Origin: Pseudeuparius sepicola
Taxonomy: Eukaryota > Arthropoda > Insecta > Coleoptera > Anthribidae
DNA: 64,000 nucleotides
Reading direction: 5' to 3'
Assembly (NCBI GenBank): GCA_963920635.1
Contig: OY987298.1
Location: 35,123,787-35,187,786, forward strand
In this document: one piece after another, positions 24,193 to 34,510 of the stretch
How the letters are laid out: every line of letters begins with the position of its first letter
Position numbering within the stretch: position 1 is the first letter of the stretch
Position numbers and translations under genes: made by a program
The notes under the pieces: model-generated
Database searches by the model: none
Told to the model about the DNA's origin: nothing
The model's input: the letters and a program-made list of their open reading frames with translations, nothing else

Positions 24193-26224
24193 TCGTCCCT
24201 GAAATAACGTTAAAAAGAAAATTAACGAACACCAAACATCTCAAATATTTGACATAATGTCACAACAGTCACCACAGAAGAAAGTTACGGGATTTGCCGT
24301 TTCAAAGAGTGGTTCTAGCGTTAACCTAGTTTTAGTGGAGATGTTTAAAAATGCAATTGTCCTTAATTTGAGCAGGCGCGGCTTCTCCATAAGGTCATTT
24401 GGTCAATGACCCACATAATTTATTTCAAAATTTTTTAAATGTTTAATAATAAACTATCTTTAAAAAAATGAAATTATAATTTCAGGCAAAATCTCCCTTA
24501 TTATTACTAATGCAGATAAGATTACTAATGTCTAATAATATTTTAAATTGACCTCGCGGGTCATTATGGCAATCCCCAAGGATAAATGCATTGTAAGTGA
24601 GACAGGGACAACATCATACGCGTGCGCTCTGAAGCTGAAAAGAGATAAGTAGATGACGAAATTGTAGACGCCGTCGACGGCCGACCACTCATAATGCATG
24701 CTTTAGGCACGTCGCAATCCTCGCGTCAGTCATAATTCCGTGAAAACAAACCCAAAAAAAAAAACGGTTCGGCCGAGGCACACGGGACAGAAGGCCTGCA
24801 GACTCGATCGATGACATCACACACTCAGGACGATTCTAACTAATTTATAGGTTGCGGTATTCTGGGGAGTTTTAGAGCCATTTTTTAATTTTTCAGATTA
24901 TTTATTAACACATACCATAAGAAACCGAAAAATGTTAGGCCTAAACAATTCGTATAGTTCGTATAGAAATAAACATAATAAACTCAATGAAATTCAACAA
25001 TTATTAAAGGTGGATTTATGCAGCACTCATTACATTATCATTTTCTATAGCAGATTACACAGATAAAACTAATGAAACTTTAAGGAAATGAAAACTGCAT
25101 AAAAACCTCTTCCAACAAGCAACATTATGAACATTTATCTTTTTATTAATATAATGATAGTGAAGCGGCGGTGAAGTGAATACGTAGAAACAAATGTAAC
25201 AAGCTTAATGAAAATAAAAAAACACTTAGGGGCATTGCTTTAGCCTTTTGCGCCATTATTCTATTATTTTGAATCTTTCGATAATTATTGAGATATATGT
25301 TTGCCAATGGGATACATCGCAAGAACAATTATTTCCTTCTGTTAACAACGACATATTTTGCAGAATTTTTAGATAAATCTCCAGTAGTTTAACACATCTG
25401 TAAATACGTACTGCCCCTGTTTTTTTTTTTAATAAATGATGATATACGGCCTGAATACCTGAATCGCCCTATAAACAGTATATAAGAGAGGATAACTAAA
25501 TATGAGGATTTGTACCTGTATATGCACGAGCACCGTGCCGTAAAGCCGCGTGCCTCGGTGCACCTCGACTGAGAACTAAGAGCGTGAACGAGGCTTTGGC
25601 ATGAGCCTGACAGTGTGACTTTTCAGCGGAGGGGAGGAGATAGCTGCAGGTCTTCTCTCCCGTGTGCCTCGGTTCGCCCCGTGGGTGAGTTCGGTTCAAG
25701 TTATTTACGTTTCTTAATTTTTGGTTTTGTGTTTCGGCGTATGGATTTATCAAATTTTCTTTTTTGGTGATCTATTCAGATATTGTTCCGTTTGTGGACC
25801 TTGCAATCTTGTAGTGTAATAAGATATAATTGATTGTGACTAATATAACGAATTGTTGCCACTTAAAGTGAAACACACTGTTACAACTCGCAGTTGCCCA
25901 GAAAAAGAAAGTTCCCCGTTGAAATGGCCAACGTGCCGAAAACCACGTTGTCTATCAATCCTTGAGTGAAATAAAAGAACCGGTTTCATTAGATTTTGTC
26001 TCTATGATTCGCCACCTTTTTTGTCCCATGTGCCATGTACACGTATATCACAAACTTATTTTTGTTTCATATTTTAAAATAGGCACCCTAACGTCTTTAT
26101 AAACGTGTTAGCGCCCCACCACTCGCAAATTGACGCCTTCGCCCTGTCATCCTTACCTTTGAACTTTCCAACTCAATGCTCATCCATCTCGCGGCCCCTC
26201 TCCGATTCGAGACTCACTGCAGAC

Positions 26225-26312
26225 GCCCGCCGCTTGTTTACGTTGGGCCCCATATATTAATAATTGAGGGAATTACTGTTCCGCGAAGGGATCTTAAATT
26301 AATGAGACGTGC
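26225..26312 (+). repeat. Interspersed repeat R5, copy 1
   Basis: This matches 28075-28165 in the same orientation: TTAATAATT, then TACTGTTCC[G/A]CGAAGG, then ATCTTAAATTAA. Flanking sequence upstream of both is GC-richer and weakly alike. Class unknown. Confidence 0.55.
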
Positions 26313-27957
26313 GAGGAATTCTATAAGGATGAGAATAACAGTAGGTCTGTATTTTACCGTAACGTTTGATCTAAAAATAATGATTTACGATATATGACTC
26401 GAAAAACAATAATTTGGTTATAAAGAGCAGTTGTTATTTATAATCATTATTTGATGGTGATGAAGACACTATGTTATTGAAATTAGTTTTTGGGATAGAA
26501 AAATAATAAAAGTATTATCAGACTGTTGTCAAAGAATCTCATTCATCATCTGCTCTTATCGATAAAGAATTGCATGAGTTGAGTAATTTAATAACTTTTA
26601 AATATAAAGTCAAGGTGAGAGGAAATATTTTAAAAATAGAACCGGCAAAAGACAGACAGTTATTACAGATTCTTATCAGGCAAAGTTGGCCGTTTATGAT
26701 ATTACAATTTTATTTTCCTAATACAGGAATCCTAGTTATTGGAGTACAAGTAGAAGTTTTCTTGGCTTATAATATGTGACGTGTGATAATTCATACGTTC
26801 CACATCAACTTGCTTTATCTGAAGTACCTACACAAGCTTTAAACTCTCAGGTCTTCTAGAAATTTCATTAGTAATATTACTATCTATATACCCTTTGTCA
26901 AAACCAGAATTTTCAAAAAATCATTTTTTCGTTGCCTAGTTCTTTGTTTAGACGCGCGAAAGAACTGAACTTCGAGTTTTTGGTTTGGAGTTACCGTTGA
27001 AGGATATTTGCGCGAAATAAAGAAACGAGCACCATATAAAACCCAAATGCGGTAAAGTGCTTTTAAAAAGGACGAAAGTACACCAACTGCAGTGGATTTT
27101 GTTAACATAAACCAGTTGCAAAATTGTAAGAATCACCCAAAGCGTAGTTAATATTTTGCGTCCACATTTTGCAATTATATTTTGGAGCAAATGTGATGCT
27201 GAAGCTGCAGCTCATTATATATTCTAGTCTATTCCTCGCTTTTAAACATTTTCTCCTAAAGTAATTTTAAAACTCGCTTTTCTTAATGCATTTACCTAAT
27301 GTGATTAAAAGGTACGTTTTTCTTTCCAAAGTTAAAAAATATCGAGAGGAATACATTCCCGAATTCTTTATTTTTATCTTTCAGTGTTATGGTGAACCCT
27401 CCTTCCTTTTATCCTTTGGACACATTCGTTTTTGAGGCTTTTATTAACAAGGGGATATTTTGGGTCTCCATCTACTTTGTTTAGCAGTTGGACAAATTGT
27501 AGAGTACAATTTGTACAGAATTCTACACAGTTACCAATTTTGGACCCATATTGAGATAACGTTCTAAAGAACATACCGGGCGATTCACTTATGCAAATCT
27601 TTATTTAACTTTAACTTTATTTCTTCATGTTCAGTTTTTCATTTTAAGTTTTTTTATTATCGATGGCTTTACAGGTATTTCAACTATTTCCACTACACCA
27701 AAAATTAACAAGAATATGTCTTTTCATTTTTACAGCTTAAAAAGTGACATTTTTGACACATTTTGCGACTTATATCATTAGTGATTATTTGAGACATTGC
27801 CAGCTAGATGGAGACTCTTACTTTATGAGTTATGTGGGGTCTCATATTGGGAACTGTCTCATATTAGGGTACTTTCCTCTATTATGTTGTTCAACTTTTA
27901 TATTGAACTATTTTCAAAAACAAAAACTATATGGGTGGGTCTCTTCGTTGGATATCC

Positions 27958-28001
27958 CTGTAACCAGTGACTATAGAACGAATTATAGTCACTGCTGTAA
28001 C
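27958..28001. mobile_element. Micro-palindrome element, copy 2 (30 bp) with 7-bp target repeats
   Basis: The core at 27965-27994 has arms CAGTGACTATA and TATAGTCACTG around GAACGAAT. The heptamer CTGTAAC lies immediately on both sides (27958-27964, 27995-28001). In reverse complement, copy 3 at 33980-34009 is identical except for one loop base. Confidence 0.8.
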
Positions 28002-28074
28002 GGCTAGCTCACAATGATCATTCCTCTCAAAGGTTTTTCCGTACTCCCAGACAAGCTCCGGATTCCATCAGCTG

Positions 28075-28165
28075 CTTGTGTGCGCCATTGTGGGTCGAAA
28101 TTTAATAATTAACGAATATACTGTTCCACGAAGGAATCTTAAATTAACGAGTCGGTCTGTGCGCT
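28075..28165 (+). repeat. Interspersed repeat R5, copy 2
   Basis: This is a diverged partner of 26225-26312, sharing TTAATAATTAACGAATATACTG-like and AAGGAATCTTAAATTAA-like blocks. Confidence 0.55.
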
Positions 28166-29344
28166 ATCACATCGTCTTGTGTAAACGCAAGATACCGCAT
28201 TGGTCTACTCGATATCTGCGATAACTTTGATACAAAACTTGAGACTGATTAATGCTTTTATCTTTAAGAATGTTACAAATACTTTTTATGAGTGACAATA
28301 ATCACACGTGTTATGTCAGTCTAGAGTAATAGCAATCTAGACTTTGGTAATAGCGTCGAACCTATATTCATGCCTAAATTGAACTCTGAAAATTATAAGT
28401 GTACCTAAAATAAGTATACGTTATATAAGTATACCTAAAATAGCAGCAAACTTACTTCTCGATTAATTGGTATAGTATTAATTTACAAGCAGTTCTTTTT
28501 TTATGATGTATAAAAAATTAATATCTACTAACCAAGGAACAAAATATTATTCCTTATTTGTAATTTTATCTTAATGAATAACCACAATGCCACTGTCATA
28601 TACCTATAGGTATAGCTTATTAAAAAGTCAAGAATGCAAATCTATGCCATAGTAATTATATTTTTAATTAAGCTAACGACTCGGCCAGTTTACATTAATC
28701 TTGTTATAAAATTTCCTTGCTGGGAATACTAAATAGAGCAAAAACGTCAACAGCCGTCACTGAACCAATTATACAAGTTAGTAAAAGCGGAGCTGTCCGA
28801 AGTTGTGATTGCCTGTGAAGTCGGTTGTAATAACTGTGATATTGGCAATGCTGCACTGCAGTATTGGAAAACGCAATTAGGTGTTCCCAGCCTACGCAAA
28901 TTACAAGACTTATATTGTTGGAAAATTGAAATTTTAGTCTGGCGAAATACTACAGATTGTCGGATTGACGATCGGACAGGGGTATATTAATTCCATTGTA
29001 CTCTGTTCTCTGTGTAGAAATAAGTGTTATATTTAGTCTATAAACTTTAACAAATATCAATTATTCTACAAAAATCATAAACAAAATCATTATATTTTTG
29101 GTGTCAGGTGTGGGATAATTTTACTTATAGTAGTTTTAATACTTAGTAATCCCAGGAAGGAGTAAAAGCTATATGGAGACGGAAATCGCCATGTGTAATC
29201 AAGTTCTGACACAATATTTTGATATCTGGCACGGTGATAGGTGTCAGTATGTGGTACTTGGATACTTTTCCGAGTTATTATGCTTAGCTGTGGGCTTGTT
29301 GTTCTAGCCTGGCCGTCAAAACTAAATGTTTGAGGACAATAATC
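28166..29344. other. Gene-free stretch
   Basis: No supported gene. A direct repeat of AAGTATACCTAAAATA/AGTATACG words occurs near 28400-28445. The 134-codon minus frame at 29090-29494 crosses a transposon end and is not a gene. Confidence 0.5.
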
Positions 29345-31091
29345 TACAGTGGCTTTATACAAGACAGTGGCGACACGGCCGCCATGTTTTGTCAAATTAG
29401 AGGTGGGACTTTTTAAAAAATATATCGATATTGTGAATCCAGATCCAGTATAGATTTTTTTATCGATATGTCCATATATATTAAATGAGTTCATTTATTG
29501 CCCATTTTTTAAAAAATAAACAGTAAACCTACCTACCTGTTCCGTTTCTTTCATATTTTATGATTAGTTACTTAAGTATTAATATTTAATGGTTCTCACT
29601 GAACTTTTGAGCATGTGTTTGTATTTTGAAAAGTTTAGAAATGAGTAGCAATAAACAGAAAATTTTAAACATATAAAATAGTTAAAAAACAACTTGATTA
29701 TATGGTACTTACTTTTAGCTTAGGAAATAAAGTAATGATTACTACACATTATAATAAAACAACTCCAAACGTAGGTATGTTCAATTCACAACTGGTATTT
29801 ACTTATTAATGTTATATATACATACAGAAAACTTTAGAATTAATAATTTTCTTCAGAGCTGTTGAAGTCCTAAAGCTCTTGGTTCCCGAGCCTAAAACTC
29901 AAAGAATGATACTGCTTTTATTTTTGGTTTTTGACATTTTTTTATTTACCTACTTATTTTCATGGATATAATAACAAATTATTCATAAGAAAAATCAAAA
30001 GTGGTACAATCTTCAACATCCTTCCCTATGGATGATTTTTCTTAAGCCCATTGTTTTACAGAAAACTTCTGTTTTTGGTTTAAATAAAGCTTTCGAAAAA
30101 ATGGCCGCAATTTGCTCCATTGTGCTTGTTTGAGACCATAAAAACTTGTTTGGAGTCTACAAAACTCTTTTGATTTAATCTTAATAACCTTTTGGTTGTT
30201 TCATGTAAACATCTTCATCGATATAAGCTCATGCTGTAGAGATATCCAATTGAGTCAATTCAACATTTTCACCAGCAGCTATATTGGTATGTTTAATATT
30301 GCTCATATTAGCATTCCAGATTTGACTACAGGGCTAAACCTTTGGTCGTAGTCTTCACCTTTTCTTTATGAACAATCTTTCATTACCAACCTCGCCAAGT
30401 ATTTTTATATTGATCCATCCGGAATTATCCTCTCCTTGTATATTCATTTACAAGATACTATACGAAATGCTATCTTGCCTTCTGGAAGTCTCTGTAAAAC
30501 TTATTTTTGTTTTCTTCTTGTGACTTCATTTCTTTATCCATTACAACTAGTAGCTTCGATCACCGGTCTTTACAGCTTCTTTATAGTTATTAGGCTTAAA
30601 ACATTTGCAGCAGCTTTCATAACAAAGTTTTAAAATTTTGCTGGTTTTTAATTTTCTATACGGTCTCTCAGTCTCAGCTTTATTATTTTCATTTCTTCAT
30701 GGTCTTCCTCCTGCTAATCAGTCTTCTTTTGACCGTCTGTATGGCTTTTTCAACTTCTTCCTTGTATTTTTTCCTGGATAACCATCATCTTCTTGCAACA
30801 TTCCCTCGGTTTTATACATTTCTTGCATGACAACCATCTACGTTGTGGTCATCTTACTTTACTTTTCTCAAAGAAAAACACAGATAAAGCACAGAAATAT
30901 GATAATACACACATAAATAAAGCGTACATCCATAATAAGGGACAACACGAATGACGGATATGTAGAATGACGCCGTCATTATGAAATCGAAACAATAAGT
31001 CGATCCATTATGACAGAATTTGTCGAAACATGGCGGAACCAATCAAAAATCGAACCATGGCTGTCGCCACTGTCTTGTATAAAGTCACTGT
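29345..31091. mobile_element. MULE-like DNA transposon with 9-bp target duplication
   Basis: The left end reads TACAGTGGCTTTATACAAGA; the inverse of the right end reads ACAGTGACTTTATACAAGAC. Similarity continues inward for about 60-80 bp through CAGTGGCGAC and CCGCCATGTTT, with one arm carrying an extra short insertion. The exact nonamer ACAATAATC flanks it at 29336-29344 and 31092-31100. A 9-bp duplication with long inverted ends suggests the Mutator-like group; hAT is an alternative given the CAGTG start. The interior holds a copia pol relic (30030-30600), and no transposase was recognised. Confidence 0.7.
30030..30600 (-). pseudogene. Ty1/copia-type pol relic with internal deletion
   Basis: The minus strand, in shifting frames, shows the copia signature in order: ARLV.KDCS.RKGEDYDQRF, SPVVKSGML, VELTQLDISTA, DEDVYMKQPKGY, VCRLQTSFYGLKQA, and then directly TMEQIAAIFSKALFKPKTEV and CKTMGL. 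The first motifs open the reverse transcriptase; the last are the end of RNase H (normally Q.AD..TK.L...K). The RT catalytic YVDD region and most of RNase H are deleted between YGLKQA and TMEQIA. Stops and frameshifts are frequent. Possible further upstream coding to about 30840 is not diagnostic. No LTRs were found. Confidence 0.8.
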
Positions 31092-31100
31092 ACAATAATC

Positions 31101-31872
31101 CATCAGTAAGTAATTTTTTAATTTATATCAACTGTGGGGGTCATGCACTACAGTAGCATAGGCGTTTGTGCAAGTATCTACTTCTTCATAATTGAAAATT
31201 TAAAATTAGAATTTCTATATTATGGTGGATTCGTACTCCACTACTCCCATTGAAAAATATAATTTTTCTTATACACTTATCACTAGATTGAAATAAACTC
31301 AGCTCCATATGTTGCCACATGTTCTTATAAAACTTTCACAGAATAACGTGAATATCAATATTGGATATATTACACTGCGTTTGGTTTATCACTGATTGTA
31401 TATAACGCATCGGGGTGTATGTTCGCGGTCGATGCAATTTTTTTGTAATTTTGGAAAATTGAAATCCGGATCAGGCGAAATGTAATAATCATTGGTTGTC
31501 GATCGACAGAATATGAAGTTTGTTTTCATTGGAAACCACCTTTGAACAGAATTAATATCTGTCCAACAACAATTTTTTTGGGAAATATAAACCGATCAGG
31601 ATTTCTAGAATCCTACTCTCTTAGTTACGCCATAGATACGCTAAACCCATATTGTGCTCGCTAAAAGGTAACTTCTTTACAGTACCAAATTTAATATAGG
31701 ATTAGGAGATACAATTTCAATTAACACAAATCATTAAATATCTATATTAAGACAATAGATATAGTCAAAAGTGAAGGTTCATCCTAAATGACAGCTATCA
31801 AATAGACTTCAACTTTTAGGTATGGTAAATTATATAATTTTAAATGCGGCTAGTTAAGTAAATTTTATATGA
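31101..31872. other. Gene-free stretch
   Basis: No supported gene, repeat or element; ordinary AT-rich background. Confidence 0.45.
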
Positions 31873-31937
31873 AAGCACAATGGTCTAGTGTCATGATTCT
31901 CGCTTTGAGTGCGGGTTCAAATCCCGCTTGTGGCTAC
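31873..31937 (+). pseudogene. tRNA-Pro-like pseudogene or SINE head
   Basis: AATGGTCTAGTGTCATGATT (A-box and D-arm), TCTCGCTTTGAGTGCG (anticodon stem and a 7-base loop, anticodon position TGA) and GGTTCAAATCC (perfect B-box and T-loop) follow the layout of metazoan tRNA-Pro. Acceptor halves AGC-ACAA and TTGTGGCT pair with one base missing. About ten bases of the variable loop and T-stem are lost, so the cloverleaf cannot close. A T-run follows directly, as for Pol III termination. The parental anticodon was probably TGG. Confidence 0.7.
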
Positions 31938-32046
31938 TTTTTATTTTTTAAATTAGGTACATTTTTGAAAAGGCAAAATATTTATAATTTTTGTAGTTAA
32001 TTTATTTAATAAGTTTGGCCGTCAAATTAATTCTAAATACAGAATA

Positions 32047-33085
32047 ATTATATTATTTGCAGCTGTTAAATTCTCTTCCTCTAAATACAACTCGTGGTAT
32101 GCCTAATAACACAGACCTATACACCGTGGCCCACCACGATCTGCATGGATCTATATATGGAAAACTAAAAGTAGGAAAATTCTTAAATTTTGGCAGCTCA
32201 CCAATGCCGATGGGCGCTGCTCAACTAAAATATTTTGGTGAATCTGGCACTTCCGGTTATACACGAAGTCGATATCAACTTTCTTTTCTCAAATGGAACA
32301 CCCTGTATATTATTGCATTTTTGGATTCCAGGCATCATTTTGCATTTTTCCGAAAAAAATTACAGGTGCAGACCTAAAGTCAATTAGCAATTTATACGAG
32401 GAAACCGCGAAATTTCAAAACGAGTTTTTGGCATCGTGTAACAGAAGCCCTGACCTAGTGATCTCTGCTGAGAAATAAATCCGTTCTTATACAGGGTGTT
32501 CACAAAATATGAATAAAAATTACATTCAAAATGTGCTTGAATCTCGAAATTTTCAAATGGAAACCCCCATTTTTTTAATGCGATCTTATTCACCACTAAA
32601 AATGATGACAACTTTGTATAAGGTTTCCTATATCTAAATGCAGTAATTTTCGATTAATTTACGAAAAACCCACTTGGAAAATCATATTAGGCGTGGACGT
32701 TGAAAAGACAATAGCGGCTGAGGAAATGTCACTTGGTTTATAAATTATTGTCAACAATAATGCCGGCGCGCTGAAATTACACAAACGAAGATTATGTATC
32801 GCACGTTCTTGATATTACTTTGTTGCATTCTCCGTCGATAATAAACAAATTTAAATAATCTTCGTTTGCGCCCATCGGCATTGGTGAGGTGCCAAATTTT
32901 CAGAATTTTCCTACTTTTAGTTTTCCATATATAGATCGATGCAGTTCGTGGTGGGCTACCCTGTATATTATATAGGTCTGTGCTAAAAATCAGCAAATGC
33001 CTTTCGTTAATTTATTAACTCATTGTAATCCCAATGCTAAGAGAATACCACTCCTGCTGCGCAGTCGTAGTATTTTCAGCATTCG
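32047..33085 (+). repeat. Interspersed repeat R1, copy split by a fold-back
   Basis: The left part (32047-32119) matches 11453-11525 and the right part (about 32983-33085) matches 11540-11640. The gap is exactly the fold-back 32120-32965 plus a few bases. The undisrupted copy at 11.45 kb serves as the empty site. Confidence 0.75.
32120..32965. mobile_element. Fold-back transposon, family A, copy 2
   Basis: The right end is GTGGGCTACCCTGTA; the left is TACACCGTGGCCCACCACG, a decayed TACAGGGTG end. The inner blocks (CACTTCCGGTTATA, AATGGAACACCCTGTATATT, AAATGGAAACCCCCATTTTT, GAAATTACACAAACGAAG) match copy 1 at 2695-4553. Right-arm segments are deleted, so the hairpin is asymmetric. A 12-bp inverted pair, CACAGACCTATA/TATAGGTCTGTG, lies directly outside the ends. 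Confidence 0.75.
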
Positions 33086-33972
33086 AACTAGGTATAATAC
33101 GTCATACATACAATTAATACATCATAACTTACAATTAAATTACACCATTTTGACCAAATTGCGTTTAAAAGTTACACAACACGGTGTCAATCTTACACAA
33201 CGCCGGTGTTAAATATTCACACCGGCATATTTCTTATTGACACCAGGGCATTTGGTGAAATTGATCAAAAAAGAAGGTGTAAAATTTACCACATATGGTG
33301 TGGACTTATAAAGACCACTTATTTTCGTGTCAAATTTAACACCGGATTTTTTACTGATTTTAGCGGCAGACGGATTGAGTAAGTATTCACATTTATATGA
33401 TTACACACATTATTCTGAGCAGATTCCAGCATTAATCCGCAGCTATGTATGAAGAAAATGCACAAAACTTTTGGGCCGCTGCCGACTGGCCTACAAGATG
33501 TCTCACCAAAAACTAAACACAAATAAATTAAACATTAAACGTTTTTTTGTTCGGGTGGGTGAATAATTTTGAATTGAAGTTAAGAGGGCGTTATTATAGT
33601 AGGACACTTAAATTACCTAGGATACACAATTTACGCGTGCGGGCGAAAGCAGACTTTAAGACCTCCCTTGTGGGAAATTATTATTATGTTTTAAATTAAT
33701 GTTTGCTTGCGATTTGTGCGGAAGGGGGAGTTTGAGAGGGGACAATTGAGCGAATTTGAGGCTGACAATTCATCACCCAAAAACAAGCCAGTTCCATAAC
33801 AAGCAGGCGATGAATCATCATAAATGGGGGAATCTAAAATGACGGATCAGTTCCTATCCTTGCATACCACCTGGTGTGAATTCGCAGTGCTAGAGAATGG
33901 GAGATTTATGAGGTGTGCGCCAAACAAAGGTCGAAAAGTGAGCTTTTCTTTTATTCAAAAAAATTAAAAATA
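33086..33972. other. Gene-free stretch with GGTGT-word cluster
   Basis: No gene. From 33176 to 33350 the word GGTGT (or ACACC) occurs repeatedly in both orientations, often with AAATTTAACACC or GGTGTAAAATTTACC context. The pattern resembles a decayed MITE built of short inverted words. The remainder is unremarkable. Confidence 0.45.
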
Positions 33973-34016
33973 CTACTATCAGTGACTATAATTCTTTCTA
34001 TAGTCACTGCTACTAT
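33973..34016. mobile_element. Micro-palindrome element, copy 3 (30 bp) with 7-bp target repeats
   Basis: The core at 33980-34009 has arms CAGTGACTATA and TATAGTCACTG around ATTCTTTC. The heptamer CTACTAT lies on both sides (33973-33979, 34010-34016). The reverse complement of the loop, GAAAGAAT, differs by one base from the loop of copy 2. Confidence 0.8.
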
Positions 34017-34080
34017 GCAGGGTATCCCAAGATAAGTGAAAAGAGAGGTGTGAAAGAGAAAAAATTTTTGGGCTGAAATT
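34017..34080 (+). mobile_element. Relic left terminus of the 1015-1080 family
   Basis: GCAGGGTATCCCAAGATAAG and the following roughly 40 bp are the inverse of 1015-1080. A CACCCTGTATAATGC right-type end lies at 34966-34980, but convincing arm pairing between the two was not seen, so they may not belong to one element. Confidence 0.4.
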
Positions 34081-34303
34081 TGGTCATTTGGCCGCTGGAT
34101 TTGGAAGTAATTTTTGACATATTATGTTTCGAAAAATAAAAGTAGACCTGTGCGTGAGGAAATAGTTATTTATGTACCAAGGCAAGTCCAACTTGTTATG
34201 ACTCATGTGGAATTTAGTTGCCGAGGCCTCTGGCAAGCGCCTTTTCTTTATAAGGTTTATTTATTTTTTACTTATTCCCAGAAATTTCACAAAAGCCTAA
34301 AAG

Positions 34304-34387
34304 TTCGATAATTTTTTCGGGGTTTTTAAATTTTTGGGGAAACAGTTCGATAATTTTTTCGGGGTTTTTAAATTTTTGGGGAAACAG
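34304..34387 (+). repeat. Exact 42-bp tandem duplication
   Basis: Unit 34304-34345 is repeated without a mismatch at 34346-34387 (TTCGATAATTTTTTCGGGG ... GGGGAAACAG). Being 14 codons long, it makes a repeated LFPQKFKNPEKIIE in a minus-strand frame, which I do not consider a gene. Confidence 0.95.
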
Positions 34388-34486
34388 CTTTCTGGTGGTC
34401 CGACTCAATTTATATCTTTTTTCATTTTCCAATGTCAATCCATTTTTTCCATTTTTGATATCCAACAACGTCAGTCACTACTAGGC

Positions 34487-34510
34487 GGTATGGTATGGTA
34501 TGGTATGGTT
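34487..34510 (+). repeat. GGTAT microsatellite
   Basis: About five GGTAT units. Confidence 0.9.

Larger units (their letters stand above)
23968..27957. other. Gene-free stretch with microsatellite and GC-richer islands
   Basis: No complete gene is recognised. It holds a TTA microsatellite (24170-24192), a GC-richer island at 25515-25720 followed by GGTGAGTT (a possible splice donor, unsupported), and a second island at 26090-26250 containing repeat R5. Minus-strand frames at 26884-27190 and 27374-27574 have no motif. An unrecognised promoter or untranslated exon near 25.5 kb cannot be excluded. Confidence 0.4.

Noticed and set aside
25690..25700. GTGAGT as the donor of a first exon in the 25.5-kb island
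   Set aside because: A single donor-like hexamer without a promoter, start codon context or matching acceptor is not enough.
29090..29494. 134-codon minus-strand open frame
   Set aside because: It runs across the terminus of the 29345-31091 element and its target duplication and shows no family motif.
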